64,000 bases of DNA from Chitinophaga pinensis (GTDB lineage Bacteria > Pseudomonadota > Gammaproteobacteria > Burkholderiales > Burkholderiaceae_C), in the NCBI GenBank assembly GCA_943326015.2, contig CALPRQ020000007.1:36774-100773 (forward strand), written 5' to 3'. The notes under the pieces are model-generated. The model saw only the letters and a list, made by a program, of their open reading frames with translations, was not told where the DNA came from and ran no database searches. Shown here piece by piece: positions 9,095 through 18,084 of this stretch; position 1 is the first letter of the stretch; every line of letters begins with the position of its first letter. A program made the translations under genes and the position numbers.

Positions 9095-9862
9095 TCAGAC
9101 ATGGTTTGCATCACGGTGGGTCATGAGGAAGGCCGCAACGAGTCGAAGCGCAAGCAGCGGATTCCTGTCCCACCAACTGTTCATCAGGCCGATTTTCAGG
9201 GTCTGCTTCCGGTTGCAATGCAGCCGATTCTTCAGACAGAAAACACAGGCTTCAGCACGGCGTGCCGCCATTTCCTCTCTTCTTCTGGGGCGACCGACGG
9301 TATATGAAAGACTGAAAAACCCCGCATGAAGCGTCCTGGCACCTGCAAGGGCGGCGCGCTCGATCAGGTCGCTGTTTTCGCTGTATTTCAATTTTTCTTC
9401 GTAGCCGCCAAGTCGCATGAAGAACTCGCGACGCATCATCCACGATCCGGCCAGCACGGTGGGTTGCTCATGGCTGCTGAGGGTGATGGCGGAACTTGCC
9501 TTGCTGTCCTGATCCACCGTCTTGTGGCCGAAGTGCACCAGATCAAGGTCGTTGAGGCTACTGCTTTCGTGGGCATGTATCCAGTCAATCAGTCCGGATT
9601 CCAGTCCGTCGTCATCGTCAAGAAATATCAGCCATTCGGCATGGCTGTTGCGAGCTCCATGGTTTCTGGCGGCAGAGGGACCACTGTTCGCAGGTAGTCG
9701 AAGAAGCGTGAGTCCTGGCTGACTGTCAGGATTCTGGTAGGGCACTGGACTGCCATCATCGATGATGATGACTTCTCCCATTTTTGCATCCAGCAAGGAC
9801 CGTGCGGTGGCAAATGCACGTTCCTCACGATTGCACGATGTCATGATGATGGCCAGGTTCAA
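9095..9862 (-). CDS. glycosyltransferase family 2
   Basis: A 255-residue GT-A fold transferase. MNLAIIMTSCNREERAFATA starts the Rossmann-like donor domain, VIIIDDGSPVP gives the first Asp pair, and EWLIFLDDDDGLE carries the metal-binding DxD cluster. It is expected to add one sugar to the lipid-linked EPS unit on the cytoplasmic face. The gene sits between the ABC flippase gene (3 nt away) and the GNAT gene. No transmembrane segment is obvious. Donor sugar unknown. Confidence 0.88.
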   Translation of the reverse strand: MNLAIIMTSCNREERAFATARSLLDAKMGEVIIIDDGSPVPYQNPDSQPGLTLLRLPANSGPSAARNHGARNSHAEWLIFLDDDDGLESGLIDWIHAHESSSLNDLDLVHFGHKTVDQDSKASSAITLSSHEQPTVLAGSWMMRREFFMRLGGYEEKLKYSENSDLIERAALAGARTLHAGFFSLSYTVGRPRRREEMAARRAEACVFCLKNRLHCNRKQTLKIGLMNSWWDRNPLLALRLVAAFLMTHRDANHV

Positions 9863-9865
9863 GCT

Positions 9866-11629
9866 TCACCTCGCGGACATTGAATGGATGATGTCGTCGG
9901 ATCTGTCCATGAGCTCCGAATAGCTCTCCTGTCGCGCGATGCGCCCGTTTTCGATATGAACGATGCGATCACATTGCGCCAATGTGGTCAGGCGGTGCGC
10001 TACCATCAGAACGGTGACGCCCGGGCCTATATTCTGCAATGCTGATATGACGCGTTGTTCCGTGGCATTGTCCAGGGCGCTCGTGGCTTCGTCCAACACC
10101 AGGATGTCGGCCTGACGGTAGAGCGCGCGTGCAATCCCAATACGCTGTCTCTGACCGCCGGACAGCAGCACGCCACGCTCGCCAATGACCGTGTCCAGGC
10201 CTGCGGGCAGACCCTCCATGGTCTCGGTCAGTTGTGCCATTGCGATGCAGTGCTGGATGCGGGCATCATCGATCTCGCTGGGGTGGACGCCAAAAGCAAT
10301 GTTTTCCCGCACGCTGGCGTCGAGCAGGTAGATGCTCTGCGGTACATGAGCGACACGTTTGCGCCACTGCGCTATGTTTTGCGCTGTCACTGACACACCA
10401 TCAATACGCATTTCTCCACCGCTGGGTGTCAGAAGTCCCATGATGAGATCGATCAATGTCGATTTTCCTCCTCCGGATGGGCCGACGAAACCTGTTCTGG
10501 AACCGCGCGCAATCTTCAGATTGATGTGACTGAGTACTTCCTTGTTGTGCCCTGGGTAGGCGTAGGTCACATCGGATAGTTCAAGTTCAGATTCGAAGGA
10601 CAGCCTTTTCTTGCTGGTTCCAGCCCGGTGATCAGGCAATGCCAGCACTCTCAGCACGTCTGCTCGTGCAGGGCCTGCAGTCTTCAGTGTTCCCCAGGCG
10701 TAATAAATCTGCTGTGCCAACGGTAGCAGTTTCTGGCTGCCGAAGGCAATGAGACCCAAGGTAGTCAGGGCGCCTTCCTTCTGTGTGGCTGCGATTGTGG
10801 TGGCAACCGCCACGATGGTGGCCATGCCGATGAATTCCAGTAGGTAGCGTGGCAACTGGCTGACCCATTCATTCTGCCGCATGGCTGCACGGAGAGCCAT
10901 TTCCTCCCGTTCGAAGCGTTTCTGGTGCACTGCGTAGGAATCGTCGAGAATCACATCGCGGATGCCCCCCAGGCTTTCCTGCAGCACGCGTACCCGTTCG
11001 CTGGTGGCACGGTTGATGGCCTGTCCATTTTGCAGCAGGTGACGCCGGGTCACATGAACGACCACTGCATAGAATGCAGAGACGCCCAGCAGCAAGCCCA
11101 GCATGATTTCGGGATGCGTCAGGAACAGTAGGGTCAGAATACCGCAGCCGAGGACGACCGCCGTCAGCAGGTTCAGCATCGGACCGATGTTGCGGCCGAC
11201 GAAATTGTTGACACGTTCCAGATTGGCGATGTGATCGCTGCTGTTGTGTTGCGTGTGCCAGTCGTAAGACTGCGACAGCGTCTTGCCGAAGGCCGCACGG
11301 GACAGGGCAAAGCCCGCTGCATGGGTAAAACGGATGTTGGCCGCGAGCAGGACGATCCGCATCATGGCCGCCAGACCCAATCCCAGCAGAAAACCTCCAC
11401 CGACCCACAGGCGCTGCTCCAGCAAGGGCAGAGCGGATAGCCAGGCTCCAACCATGGGCAGCCGGGCCGCTCCCTGCGGGTCGATCAGCACGGCCAGGAA
11501 GGGAACAATGGCCCCCAGGGAAACCACTTCGGCGACCGTGCCCAGCAGCATCAGAAAGGCCAGGGCAAGCAGCAGACGACGCAGGCGAGGGGGCAGGATA
11601 GCCAAGATCTTTCTGGCTTCGGAAATCAC
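9866..11629 (-). CDS. ABC transporter, fused permease/ATPase (PglK-like flippase)
   Basis: A 587-residue half transporter with an N-terminal membrane domain of about six segments followed by an ATPase: Walker A GPSGGGKST near residue 385, signature LSGGQRQRIGIARALY near residue 490, Walker B ILVLDEATSALD and the switch His in MVAHRLTTLA. The layout and length resemble PglK/MsbA-type flippases that move lipid-linked oligosaccharide across the inner membrane. No Wzx-type protein was seen in the window, so this transporter probably supplies the flipping step. The start is a GTG at 11629, three bases after the preceding stop. Lipid A or peptide export is an alternative, less likely in this context. 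Confidence 0.88.
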   Translation of the reverse strand: MISEARKILAILPPRLRRLLLALAFLMLLGTVAEVVSLGAIVPFLAVLIDPQGAARLPMVGAWLSALPLLEQRLWVGGGFLLGLGLAAMMRIVLLAANIRFTHAAGFALSRAAFGKTLSQSYDWHTQHNSSDHIANLERVNNFVGRNIGPMLNLLTAVVLGCGILTLLFLTHPEIMLGLLLGVSAFYAVVVHVTRRHLLQNGQAINRATSERVRVLQESLGGIRDVILDDSYAVHQKRFEREEMALRAAMRQNEWVSQLPRYLLEFIGMATIVAVATTIAATQKEGALTTLGLIAFGSQKLLPLAQQIYYAWGTLKTAGPARADVLRVLALPDHRAGTSKKRLSFESELELSDVTYAYPGHNKEVLSHINLKIARGSRTGFVGPSGGGKSTLIDLIMGLLTPSGGEMRIDGVSVTAQNIAQWRKRVAHVPQSIYLLDASVRENIAFGVHPSEIDDARIQHCIAMAQLTETMEGLPAGLDTVIGERGVLLSGGQRQRIGIARALYRQADILVLDEATSALDNATEQRVISALQNIGPGVTVLMVAHRLTTLAQCDRIVHIENGRIARQESYSELMDRSDDIIHSMSAR

Positions 11630-11632
11630 GTG

Positions 11633-12733
11633 TCAATCCTTGGGTGGGGTGTCGGGGGAAAGCAAATCCAGGGCACGCTGACGCGCCACGGCGATACCAT
11701 GACGGCTGTTGTCGAACGCCAATACGGGTGGTTTTTCATTCAAGACCTGCAGCACCGTCGCCAGCAATTCGGCTTCGTTTCCAGCGTGAACCAAGTGATG
11801 AGGCGGAATCTGGTCCTTGATGTCTCCGACATCGAAGGCCACGACTGGAACGCCCAGCGCTTGGGCTTCCAAGGTCACCAATGGTGAGGCCTCCGTTCGA
11901 GAGGTGACGGTCAGCAGAATGGCTTTTTCCATTACCGGGTACGGATTGGAAAGTTCTCCGAGGAACAGAAATCGACTTCTTGTTTCGTCAGTTGTGTGCA
12001 ACTCCAGCAAGCCAGATTCCTCAATATTTCCTACCCACAAGAATTTTATGTCGTCATGCTCTGGATATGCTGTGATTGAACTACACATCCGCAGCCATAT
12101 GTCAAGGCCTTTGCCTTTGTTTCCCTTTCCGACGCCTAAAATGAATTTTTCCGGCAACGGCGTGTCAAATGATCTTGCTGACTGCTGAAGCTGTCTCTCG
12201 TCTACGCAGGATGGCCAGTGCAGTGCATGGGCGTCTGGATATCTTTCAGACAGCAGTTGTGTTGCCTGATGGGCGCAGGCGATCCAGGTGATTTGGCTGG
12301 CTTCATGATCATCAAGGGCATAGCGACGTAAGCCGCCTTCAAGCAAGGCTCCCGTTTCGTGCAGATGCACTATGGTCGGCGTGCTGGTTTCAAGCGACGC
12401 CTGGGCATATGAAAGCGAGAGTACAGAGTTGAGATAGACCCTCTTGGGTCGAAGACGGTGCAGAACAGTCCTGGCAGCCCAGTTCTCCACGAATCTGGCT
12501 AATTGCTTGCTGGGCTTGAACCTGCGCAACAGGATACGTAGCACATGCAGTGGCTCGACGTGGACGGTGGCACCGCTTGAGCGGAATTCATCCACCATAG
12601 GCCCAGGCGTGCGGACAACGACTGCTACTTTAAGTCCTGCTTTTACAAACCACCCCACCGTGTTCAGGGCGACTCGCGGTGCACCGGTCCGACTGGCTTC
12701 GTGGCTGACCAGCATCACGTCCAAGTCTGTCAT
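11633..12733 (-). CDS. glycosyltransferase family 4
   Basis: A 366-residue GT4 protein beginning MTDLDVMLVSHEASRTGAPR, an N-terminal pattern common in GT4 enzymes of EPS loci. The C-terminal half shows ILGVGKGNKGKGLDIW, FLWVGNIEES and the donor-site stretch TSRTEASPLVTLEAQALGVP. ATG 12733 forms an ATGA overlap with the upstream glycosyltransferase stop and is preferred over a start 39 nt further upstream. It is followed after 3 nt by the flippase gene. Sugar specificity unknown. Confidence 0.87.
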   Translation of the reverse strand: MTDLDVMLVSHEASRTGAPRVALNTVGWFVKAGLKVAVVVRTPGPMVDEFRSSGATVHVEPLHVLRILLRRFKPSKQLARFVENWAARTVLHRLRPKRVYLNSVLSLSYAQASLETSTPTIVHLHETGALLEGGLRRYALDDHEASQITWIACAHQATQLLSERYPDAHALHWPSCVDERQLQQSARSFDTPLPEKFILGVGKGNKGKGLDIWLRMCSSITAYPEHDDIKFLWVGNIEESGLLELHTTDETRSRFLFLGELSNPYPVMEKAILLTVTSRTEASPLVTLEAQALGVPVVAFDVGDIKDQIPPHHLVHAGNEAELLATVLQVLNEKPPVLAFDNSRHGIAVARQRALDLLSPDTPPKD

Positions 12734-13791
12734 CTGGATACCTCTCGCACAGCACGGGCAATTCCAGCCCACATCATCTTTTCATTGCACTGTTGCTGCA
12801 CGAATTCTCTGGCTGCTTGCCCTAATTGCTGGCGCAAGCTGGTATCGGCATCGAGTCGAAGCACCGCATCGGCCAGCGCGCAGGGATCTTTCGGCAGTGT
12901 TGTGAGCACGGCACCCGGCGGCAGATAGTCAGCCAGGGCAGGTGTGGCAGTAATCACACAGGGTTTTCCCAAGGCCATGGCTTGCAGCAGTACCGTCTGG
13001 CCGCTGGGATAGGCCAGTTCGTGCACGGCCAGCACCAAGCCACGACAAGAGGACAGGCGTTGCCAATATGCGGATTCGGGCATGGCCGGCAAAGGCGTGA
13101 TGTTGGGCGGCAGCGCTTGCGGCAGCACGCCGGGCCTGGCGATGACATGACAGGGCAAGCCTGCCAGGGTCATGGCATCGATCAGAGTAGGCCAGTCGCG
13201 GCCCAGGTCGCGCCCCACGCTGAGCCAGGCGCCGCTATCTGATCCAGTGGGAAGCAGTCGGTCGGCTTTATCGGTGTCAATGCCGAAGTGCACGACCTCG
13301 ATCTGATCATCGCGCAGGCCCAGGCATTCCTGCAAAATTATCTGTTGATTACTGGAAAATACCACCACCCGGGTGACTTGACGATACAGTCGGCGCAAGC
13401 GGTCTCGGCGCGCTGGCGTGGTCGTCTTCATATCCTGGGCCAACCAGCATGCGACGATGACCAGGGGCTTGCGCCGAAGTGGCGGCAGCCAGGTCCTGAG
13501 TGCCGCGAGGGCGTGGCCTTCGCTCTCGAACAGTGCCAGCGTGGCATCAGCGTGCCAGATACGCCACAAACTGGCCAGCGTGTGCAAGGTGGGTCCGTGC
13601 AGGCGCGGCAGCCGACCGCCACTGGCATGACGACAGTGTTGCCACCAGTTCAACAGTCGGTAGGCCCAGCGCGGCGATTCAGACCAGATGACGCCCTGAG
13701 TGACAGCATGCTGGGCGCCATAGGGCATGGCATCGGGACTGTCAGAGGGCCCGGTCTTGAGCCAGTGCAGGCGCAGAGCTTGAAGTGTCAT
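12730..13791 (-). CDS. glycosyltransferase, GT4-like
   Basis: A 353-residue GT-B type protein, more divergent than its neighbours. Recognisable parts are VVVFSSNQQIILQECLGL, HFGIDTDKADRL, LSVGRDLGRDWPTLIDA and the donor-domain block ELAYPSGQTVLLQAMALGKP. The usual E-x7-E motif is only partly kept (first acidic position at HELAYPSG, the second replaced by Gln in VLLQAMA). The start ATG 13791 overlaps the preceding stop (ATGA). The long open frame upstream of this ATG is only the shadow of the neighbouring gene. Probable role is one step of EPS repeat-unit synthesis. Confidence 0.78.
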   Translation of the reverse strand: MTLQALRLHWLKTGPSDSPDAMPYGAQHAVTQGVIWSESPRWAYRLLNWWQHCRHASGGRLPRLHGPTLHTLASLWRIWHADATLALFESEGHALAALRTWLPPLRRKPLVIVACWLAQDMKTTTPARRDRLRRLYRQVTRVVVFSSNQQIILQECLGLRDDQIEVVHFGIDTDKADRLLPTGSDSGAWLSVGRDLGRDWPTLIDAMTLAGLPCHVIARPGVLPQALPPNITPLPAMPESAYWQRLSSCRGLVLAVHELAYPSGQTVLLQAMALGKPCVITATPALADYLPPGAVLTTLPKDPCALADAVLRLDADTSLRQQLGQAAREFVQQQCNEKMMWAGIARAVREVSR

Positions 13792-14933
13792 GTGCCTGAC
13801 CGACCAGCAGCCTGCCTGTAGATCGATTGAAAACCTGCCTGGAACGCCGGCAGGTCGAAGCGTGCGCGTGCCCGCTCCTGCCCGCATTGGCCCCAGGCCT
13901 TGGCTTTGACGGGATCGTTCAGCAACTCCAGCACCGCTGCGGCCAGAGACTTTGCATCCCCTGCCGGGCATAGACGTCCTGTTTCTCCATCGACCACGAT
14001 ATCGACGGTGCCACCCACCGCAGTGCTGACCACCGGTTTGCCAGCTGCCATGGCTTCCACCAGCGTCAGGCCGAAGCCCTCGTAGTCGGAAGTCGTCAGA
14101 AATATATCGGCGGCATGGTATGCATCCACCAATTCCTTGCCATGGATTGAGCCAAGCCAATGCACATTGTCAGCTATAGCTAGCTGTCTCGCATGGTGCT
14201 GGAGACTCGCAAGATCAGGTCCAGAACCTGCAATCACGAAGATTGCATCAGGGGACTCATTGACGACAATTCTCGCTGTGTCAAGAAATAGGCGGAAATT
14301 TTTTACTGGAACCAGTCGAGCAGCGCAAAAGACAATGACAAAATTTACTGGAATAGATAATTTTTTATGCCATTCATTAGGTTTTATAAGGCATTCGTTG
14401 TAGTAAGAGAAATTTATTGCCAGAGGCATTGATAAAAGTCTGGCGGGTGGTTTTTGGTGAAATGAAAATGTGCGCTTTTCGACCTCGCTGGAATGAACTA
14501 CCGTCAAGACGGACGGTAGTTTTGCAGTCTTTTGCTCGATCCAGTCAATTGCACGAGAAACCTGCTTGCTGCCTGGGGCATAGTGCATTTCCAGGACGTA
14601 GGGTATGCGTAAACCAATTCCAGCAATAAAGGCGTACCAAGCCTGCCCGCTATGTAGATGCATCACGTCAGGACGTACTTGCGTCATAAGACGGCGCAAA
14701 TGAAATATCACAAGCAGATGGTTCCATAACTTTAAGGGACCATTGATGTTCAAGCTGTGCCAGTGATGCTGGCCTAAGGCGGAAAGTTCTTCATCCGGGC
14801 TGTGACTCCGTATGGTGCAGACATGACTATCAAACTCTTCTGTGTCAAGTCCTCGCAGGATTTGGCGGACGACCGTTTGTATCCCGCCTTGCTGACTCAA
14901 GCGACCGACGAAATTTAGAACGCGAGTGTTCAC
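13788..14933 (-). CDS. glycosyltransferase family 4
   Basis: A 381-residue GT4 enzyme. The N-terminus NFVGRLSQQGGIQTVV carries the glycine loop of the acceptor domain; the C-terminal domain has FCAARLVPVKNFRLFLDTA, VIAGSGPDLASL and TSDYEGFGLTLVEAMAAGKPVV with both donor-site glutamates. The start is a GTG at 14933 in a GTGA overlap with the upstream gene. A stretch around 14.28-14.45 kb inside this gene is clearly more AT-rich than the flanks, suggesting mosaic origin. It works in EPS repeat-unit assembly; the sugar is not known. Confidence 0.87.
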   Translation of the reverse strand: MNTRVLNFVGRLSQQGGIQTVVRQILRGLDTEEFDSHVCTIRSHSPDEELSALGQHHWHSLNINGPLKLWNHLLVIFHLRRLMTQVRPDVMHLHSGQAWYAFIAGIGLRIPYVLEMHYAPGSKQVSRAIDWIEQKTAKLPSVLTVVHSSEVEKRTFSFHQKPPARLLSMPLAINFSYYNECLIKPNEWHKKLSIPVNFVIVFCAARLVPVKNFRLFLDTARIVVNESPDAIFVIAGSGPDLASLQHHARQLAIADNVHWLGSIHGKELVDAYHAADIFLTTSDYEGFGLTLVEAMAAGKPVVSTAVGGTVDIVVDGETGRLCPAGDAKSLAAAVLELLNDPVKAKAWGQCGQERARARFDLPAFQAGFQSIYRQAAGRSGT

Positions 14934-15790
14934 GACTGCCTCTTGCCTGTACGAAGTAAGCGCAGTTCCGGGTCTTCCATGACATCGTTACTTGATTGGA
15001 TAGAACTCCAGAAATGGTCAAAGCCTTCATCGCTCATGGCGCTCCACTGCTGCCAGTGCGTGCCCAGTCCTTTCGAGTTGCCCAGAGCATCGATGGCCAG
15101 CGCTCCTTCTCTTACTTTCTTTCGAAGCTGCTCCTTGGTGCGATAGGGATAATGTGCGATCACCAATCCGTCACCATTGCTTCCTGGGCGTTGCACCCAG
15201 TGATTCCCCATCAGGACAATCGCTTTGGGATGAGAGCGGAAAGCCGTCTTGGGCATTGGGTTGGGCTGGGATCGACGAAGGTGGAAAGTGTGTGGAAAGA
15301 ACTCAGCTAATGGATTGCTGGGTGGAAGAAAATCATAGTGGGGAGCAGGTATCTTGTCCGCTGTGCTGGATTCAAACAGTTCTGCGATCGTGTCGCCATG
15401 GGTAGGCCACCAGATTTCATCGGCATCGAACGGGATGATCCAGCTTGCGCCACATTCCGTTGCAAAGCGTGAAGCAAGGGTCATGACAGCCCGTTGCTCA
15501 TAAGCCGAATGGGTGTATTGGGCGATTTGTACGAAGTCGCCGAAGGGGATGAGTGATTCAGCTGTATCGTCGGTGGATAGATGATTTACTACCAAGATAC
15601 GCGATATGCCTTGTTGTCGAAAATGTTCGATGATTGCAGGTAGTGTGGCAGATTCATTTCTGACCATGGTGACGGCCCAAATGCCATCCCTGTGGGTTTT
15701 CTGAGGAAATGACAAGCTGTTGGAGACTCTTTTTAATTCTCTATCAACAAGCCAATTGAATCGAATTCTTGATATGAATTTTTTCAGCAT
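14930..15790 (-). CDS. glycosyltransferase family 2-like (DxD protein)
   Basis: A 286-residue protein resembling the Glyco_tranf_2_4 / GT2-like group: GIWAVTMVRNESATLPAII starts the donor domain, ILVVNHLSTDDT gives the first Asp element, and WIIPFDADEIWWP is the DxD-like metal site characteristic of this subgroup. It is the first glycosyltransferase transcribed after the AT-rich acyltransferase gene, separated from it by a 112-nt AT-rich spacer. Acceptor and donor unknown. Confidence 0.82.
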   Translation of the reverse strand: MLKKFISRIRFNWLVDRELKRVSNSLSFPQKTHRDGIWAVTMVRNESATLPAIIEHFRQQGISRILVVNHLSTDDTAESLIPFGDFVQIAQYTHSAYEQRAVMTLASRFATECGASWIIPFDADEIWWPTHGDTIAELFESSTADKIPAPHYDFLPPSNPLAEFFPHTFHLRRSQPNPMPKTAFRSHPKAIVLMGNHWVQRPGSNGDGLVIAHYPYRTKEQLRKKVREGALAIDALGNSKGLGTHWQQWSAMSDEGFDHFWSSIQSSNDVMEDPELRLLRTGKRQS

Positions 15791-15902
15791 AAGATTGTAT
15801 GGGCTTTCATCTAAATGGCCGTGAGTGCTTTATTCTCAATCTTGGATTGCTGATGACGTAATTATTTTTGATGTATTGTGGAGTTTTGCAGAGCAGGTGA
15901 TT

Positions 15903-17006
15903 CTAGTTGATTGTTTGTTTTTGTCTTATTGTTTGCATGTGGTTTGATTTTTGAGTGGTGTTTTTTGTAAAGATGTTTGTAAGCCATTTTCTAACGGGTA
16001 TGTCATAAATTTTCTCTGCCGACAATGAGATGAGCAGCAACAGAATCAGAAAAATGATGCCGATGGTTGGTGTTGCATGGATACCTTGCTCTTTCAGGTA
16101 CGAGGAGAAAATCAATCCTAGAGGAAGGTGGAGTACGTAAATTGGATAGCTTGCTGAGCCCAGGGCTGTGAGCAATTTTTCCGCCTTGCTGCCTTTTCCC
16201 TGTGATGCAATGATAAGCAGCATGGGGAATATCGCGATCACGGATGCTATGTCAATAATGGGGTTGAGTCGTCCTAAAGAAGGGGATGCCAATATCCCCA
16301 TGGCTAATGTCGTTGCAATCCATGGAAATGGTATTTTTTGAAATTTTCTCGCGAGAGACTCAATGTTCCTGAAAATGAATACGCCGATAAAAATTCCGAA
16401 TCCTGCTCTGGAGAATCCGGCAGAGATGGATCCGATGCCCCATGTGTGGCCAACGTCAAGATCGCCTCGGATCAACGCTGTTGCGGAGACCAGGGTGCCA
16501 AAAAATGCGATCAATGCTATTAAGATTTTTCTGGATAGAATTGGTCTTATTGCTGCATAAACAAGATTGACGATGAGTTCGAAAAAAAGTGACCAATACG
16601 GACCGTGTATCGGTAACAGTGACGCCGATCCAGGAATTTTCGACGGTAGCATTGCAGTCGCAAGAATGATGCTTGCTATCAGGCTGGATTTGTTGTCTTC
16701 CAAAATTCCAGTTCCTGCTGTATTCGTCAGATACAAAATAGAGCAGAGCAGAAGTGAAATAAAATATATCGGATATAGCCGGATTAATCTTGTGATCACG
16801 AATGACTTGGTTGAAATAGATCCTGCTTCTAGCTTTTTTTCATACGCATTTGCAATGACAAACCCGCTTAATATGAAAAACAGGTCAACGGCGAGATAAC
16901 TCCTGAAGAATGAAAATCCCCACAGCTCGGTGGTGTGTCTGGTCACGACAAAAATTGCAGCCAATCCTCGAATTCCATCCAGGAAGGTATATCGACTTGT
17001 TGTCAT
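15903..17006 (-). CDS. acyltransferase 3 family membrane protein (AT-rich)
   Basis: A 367-residue polytopic protein with the family signature RYTFLDGIRGLAAIFVVTRH at the N-terminus, the FFILSGFVIA stretch at about residues 43-52, and about ten hydrophobic segments. It lacks the SGNH domain of the other acyltransferase and resembles small OafA/NodX-type O-acetyltransferases. It likely decorates the EPS or its precursor. The gene and the following spacer are much richer in A/T than the surrounding cluster, with many AAA, ATA and ATT codons, which suggests acquisition from a lower-GC source. The lysine- and glutamine-rich C-terminus is probably cytoplasmic. Confidence 0.88.
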   Translation of the reverse strand: MTTSRYTFLDGIRGLAAIFVVTRHTTELWGFSFFRSYLAVDLFFILSGFVIANAYEKKLEAGSISTKSFVITRLIRLYPIYFISLLLCSILYLTNTAGTGILEDNKSSLIASIILATAMLPSKIPGSASLLPIHGPYWSLFFELIVNLVYAAIRPILSRKILIALIAFFGTLVSATALIRGDLDVGHTWGIGSISAGFSRAGFGIFIGVFIFRNIESLARKFQKIPFPWIATTLAMGILASPSLGRLNPIIDIASVIAIFPMLLIIASQGKGSKAEKLLTALGSASYPIYVLHLPLGLIFSSYLKEQGIHATPTIGIIFLILLLLISLSAEKIYDIPVRKWLTNIFTKNTTQKSNHMQTIRQKQTIN

Positions 17007-17054
17007 GATTTGACGAGTTGGTTGCTTGTGTTCTTGCTGGATTTATGGATCAAA

Positions 17055-18077
17055 TTATTTTTTCGAGATATACCAATTCATTGCCATTGAAACACCATTT
17101 TTGATGTCAAATTTAGGCACATAGCCGAGCAGGTTCGCTGCCTTGCCGATGTCTGCCTGGCTATGCCGCACGTCGCCAGGGCGGAAGTCTCGATGCAACG
17201 CAGTCTTGGCGTAGGCAATGCCGTTGGCAGCCAATGCCTGTTTCAATGCGTCGAACAACTGGTTCAGGCTGGTACGGTCACCGACCGCGACGTTGTAGAC
17301 CTGGTTGCGCGCTGCCGGGTCGGTGCTGGTGGCGGCCAGCAGGTTGGCCTGCACGGCGTTGTCGACGAAGCAGAAGTCGCGGCTGGTTTCGCCGTCGCCG
17401 TTGATGTGGACGTCTTCGCCTGCGATCATGGCGGCCGTCCACTTGGGGATGACTGCCGCATAGGCGCCGTTGGGGTCCTGACGCTTGCCAAAGACGTTGA
17501 AGTAGCGCAGGCCGATGCAGTTGAAGCCGTAGCTGCGCGCGAACACGTCGGCATAGAGTTCGTTGACGTATTTGGTGACGGCGTAGGGGGACAGCGGTTT
17601 GCCGATGTTTGCTTCCACCTTGGGCAGGGCGGGATGGTCGCCGTAGGTGGAACTGCTGGCCGCGTAGGTGAAGCTTTGCACTTGGGCGTCGCGTGCCGCC
17701 ACCAGCATGTTCAGAAAACCCGTGATGTTGGCCGCGTTGGTGGTGATGGGGTCGGCCAGGCTGCGCGGCACGCTGCCCAAAGCGGCCTGATGCAAGACGT
17801 AATCGACACCGGCACAGGCCTTTTGGCAATCCGCCAGATCGCGGATGTCGCCCCGGATGAAACTGAAGCGCGCCCACTGCTCGGGCGTGACCAGGGTCTG
17901 GACTTCGTCCAGGTTGCGCTGGTGGCCAGTGGCGAAGTTGTCCAGTCCGACCACGCGCTGGTCGAGCTTGAGCAGGGTTTCCAGCAAGTTGCTGCCGATG
18001 AAGCCGGCCACGCCGGTGACGAGCCAGGTCTTGGTCGCCAGACGCAGCTCGGCCTGGATCTGTTCGTAGCGGTTCAT
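17055..18077 (-). CDS. tviC: UDP-N-acetylhexosamine 4-epimerase (TviC/WbpP type)
   Basis: A 340-residue extended SDR enzyme. It has the NAD-binding [19 protein letters not shown], the catalytic Ser in ASSSTYGDH and the YxxxK pair in [12 protein letters not shown]. The N-terminus [20 protein letters not shown] and overall length match WbpP/TviC, which interconvert UDP-GlcNAc(A) and UDP-GalNAc(A). It directly follows the nucleotide-sugar dehydrogenase gene, so together they should produce UDP-GalNAcA-type precursors for the EPS. ATG 18077 was chosen by alignment with remembered family N-termini; an ATG 21 nt upstream is possible. Which member of the family (WbpP or TviC) it matches best cannot be settled here. 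Confidence 0.9.
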   Translation of the reverse strand: MNRYEQIQAELRLATKTWLVTGVAGFIGSNLLETLLKLDQRVVGLDNFATGHQRNLDEVQTLVTPEQWARFSFIRGDIRDLADCQKACAGVDYVLHQAALGSVPRSLADPITTNAANITGFLNMLVAARDAQVQSFTYAASSSTYGDHPALPKVEANIGKPLSPYAVTKYVNELYADVFARSYGFNCIGLRYFNVFGKRQDPNGAYAAVIPKWTAAMIAGEDVHINGDGETSRDFCFVDNAVQANLLAATSTDPAARNQVYNVAVGDRTSLNQLFDALKQALAANGIAYAKTALHRDFRPGDVRHSQADIGKAANLLGYVPKFDIKNGVSMAMNWYISKK

Positions 18078-18084
18078 GGGAGTC

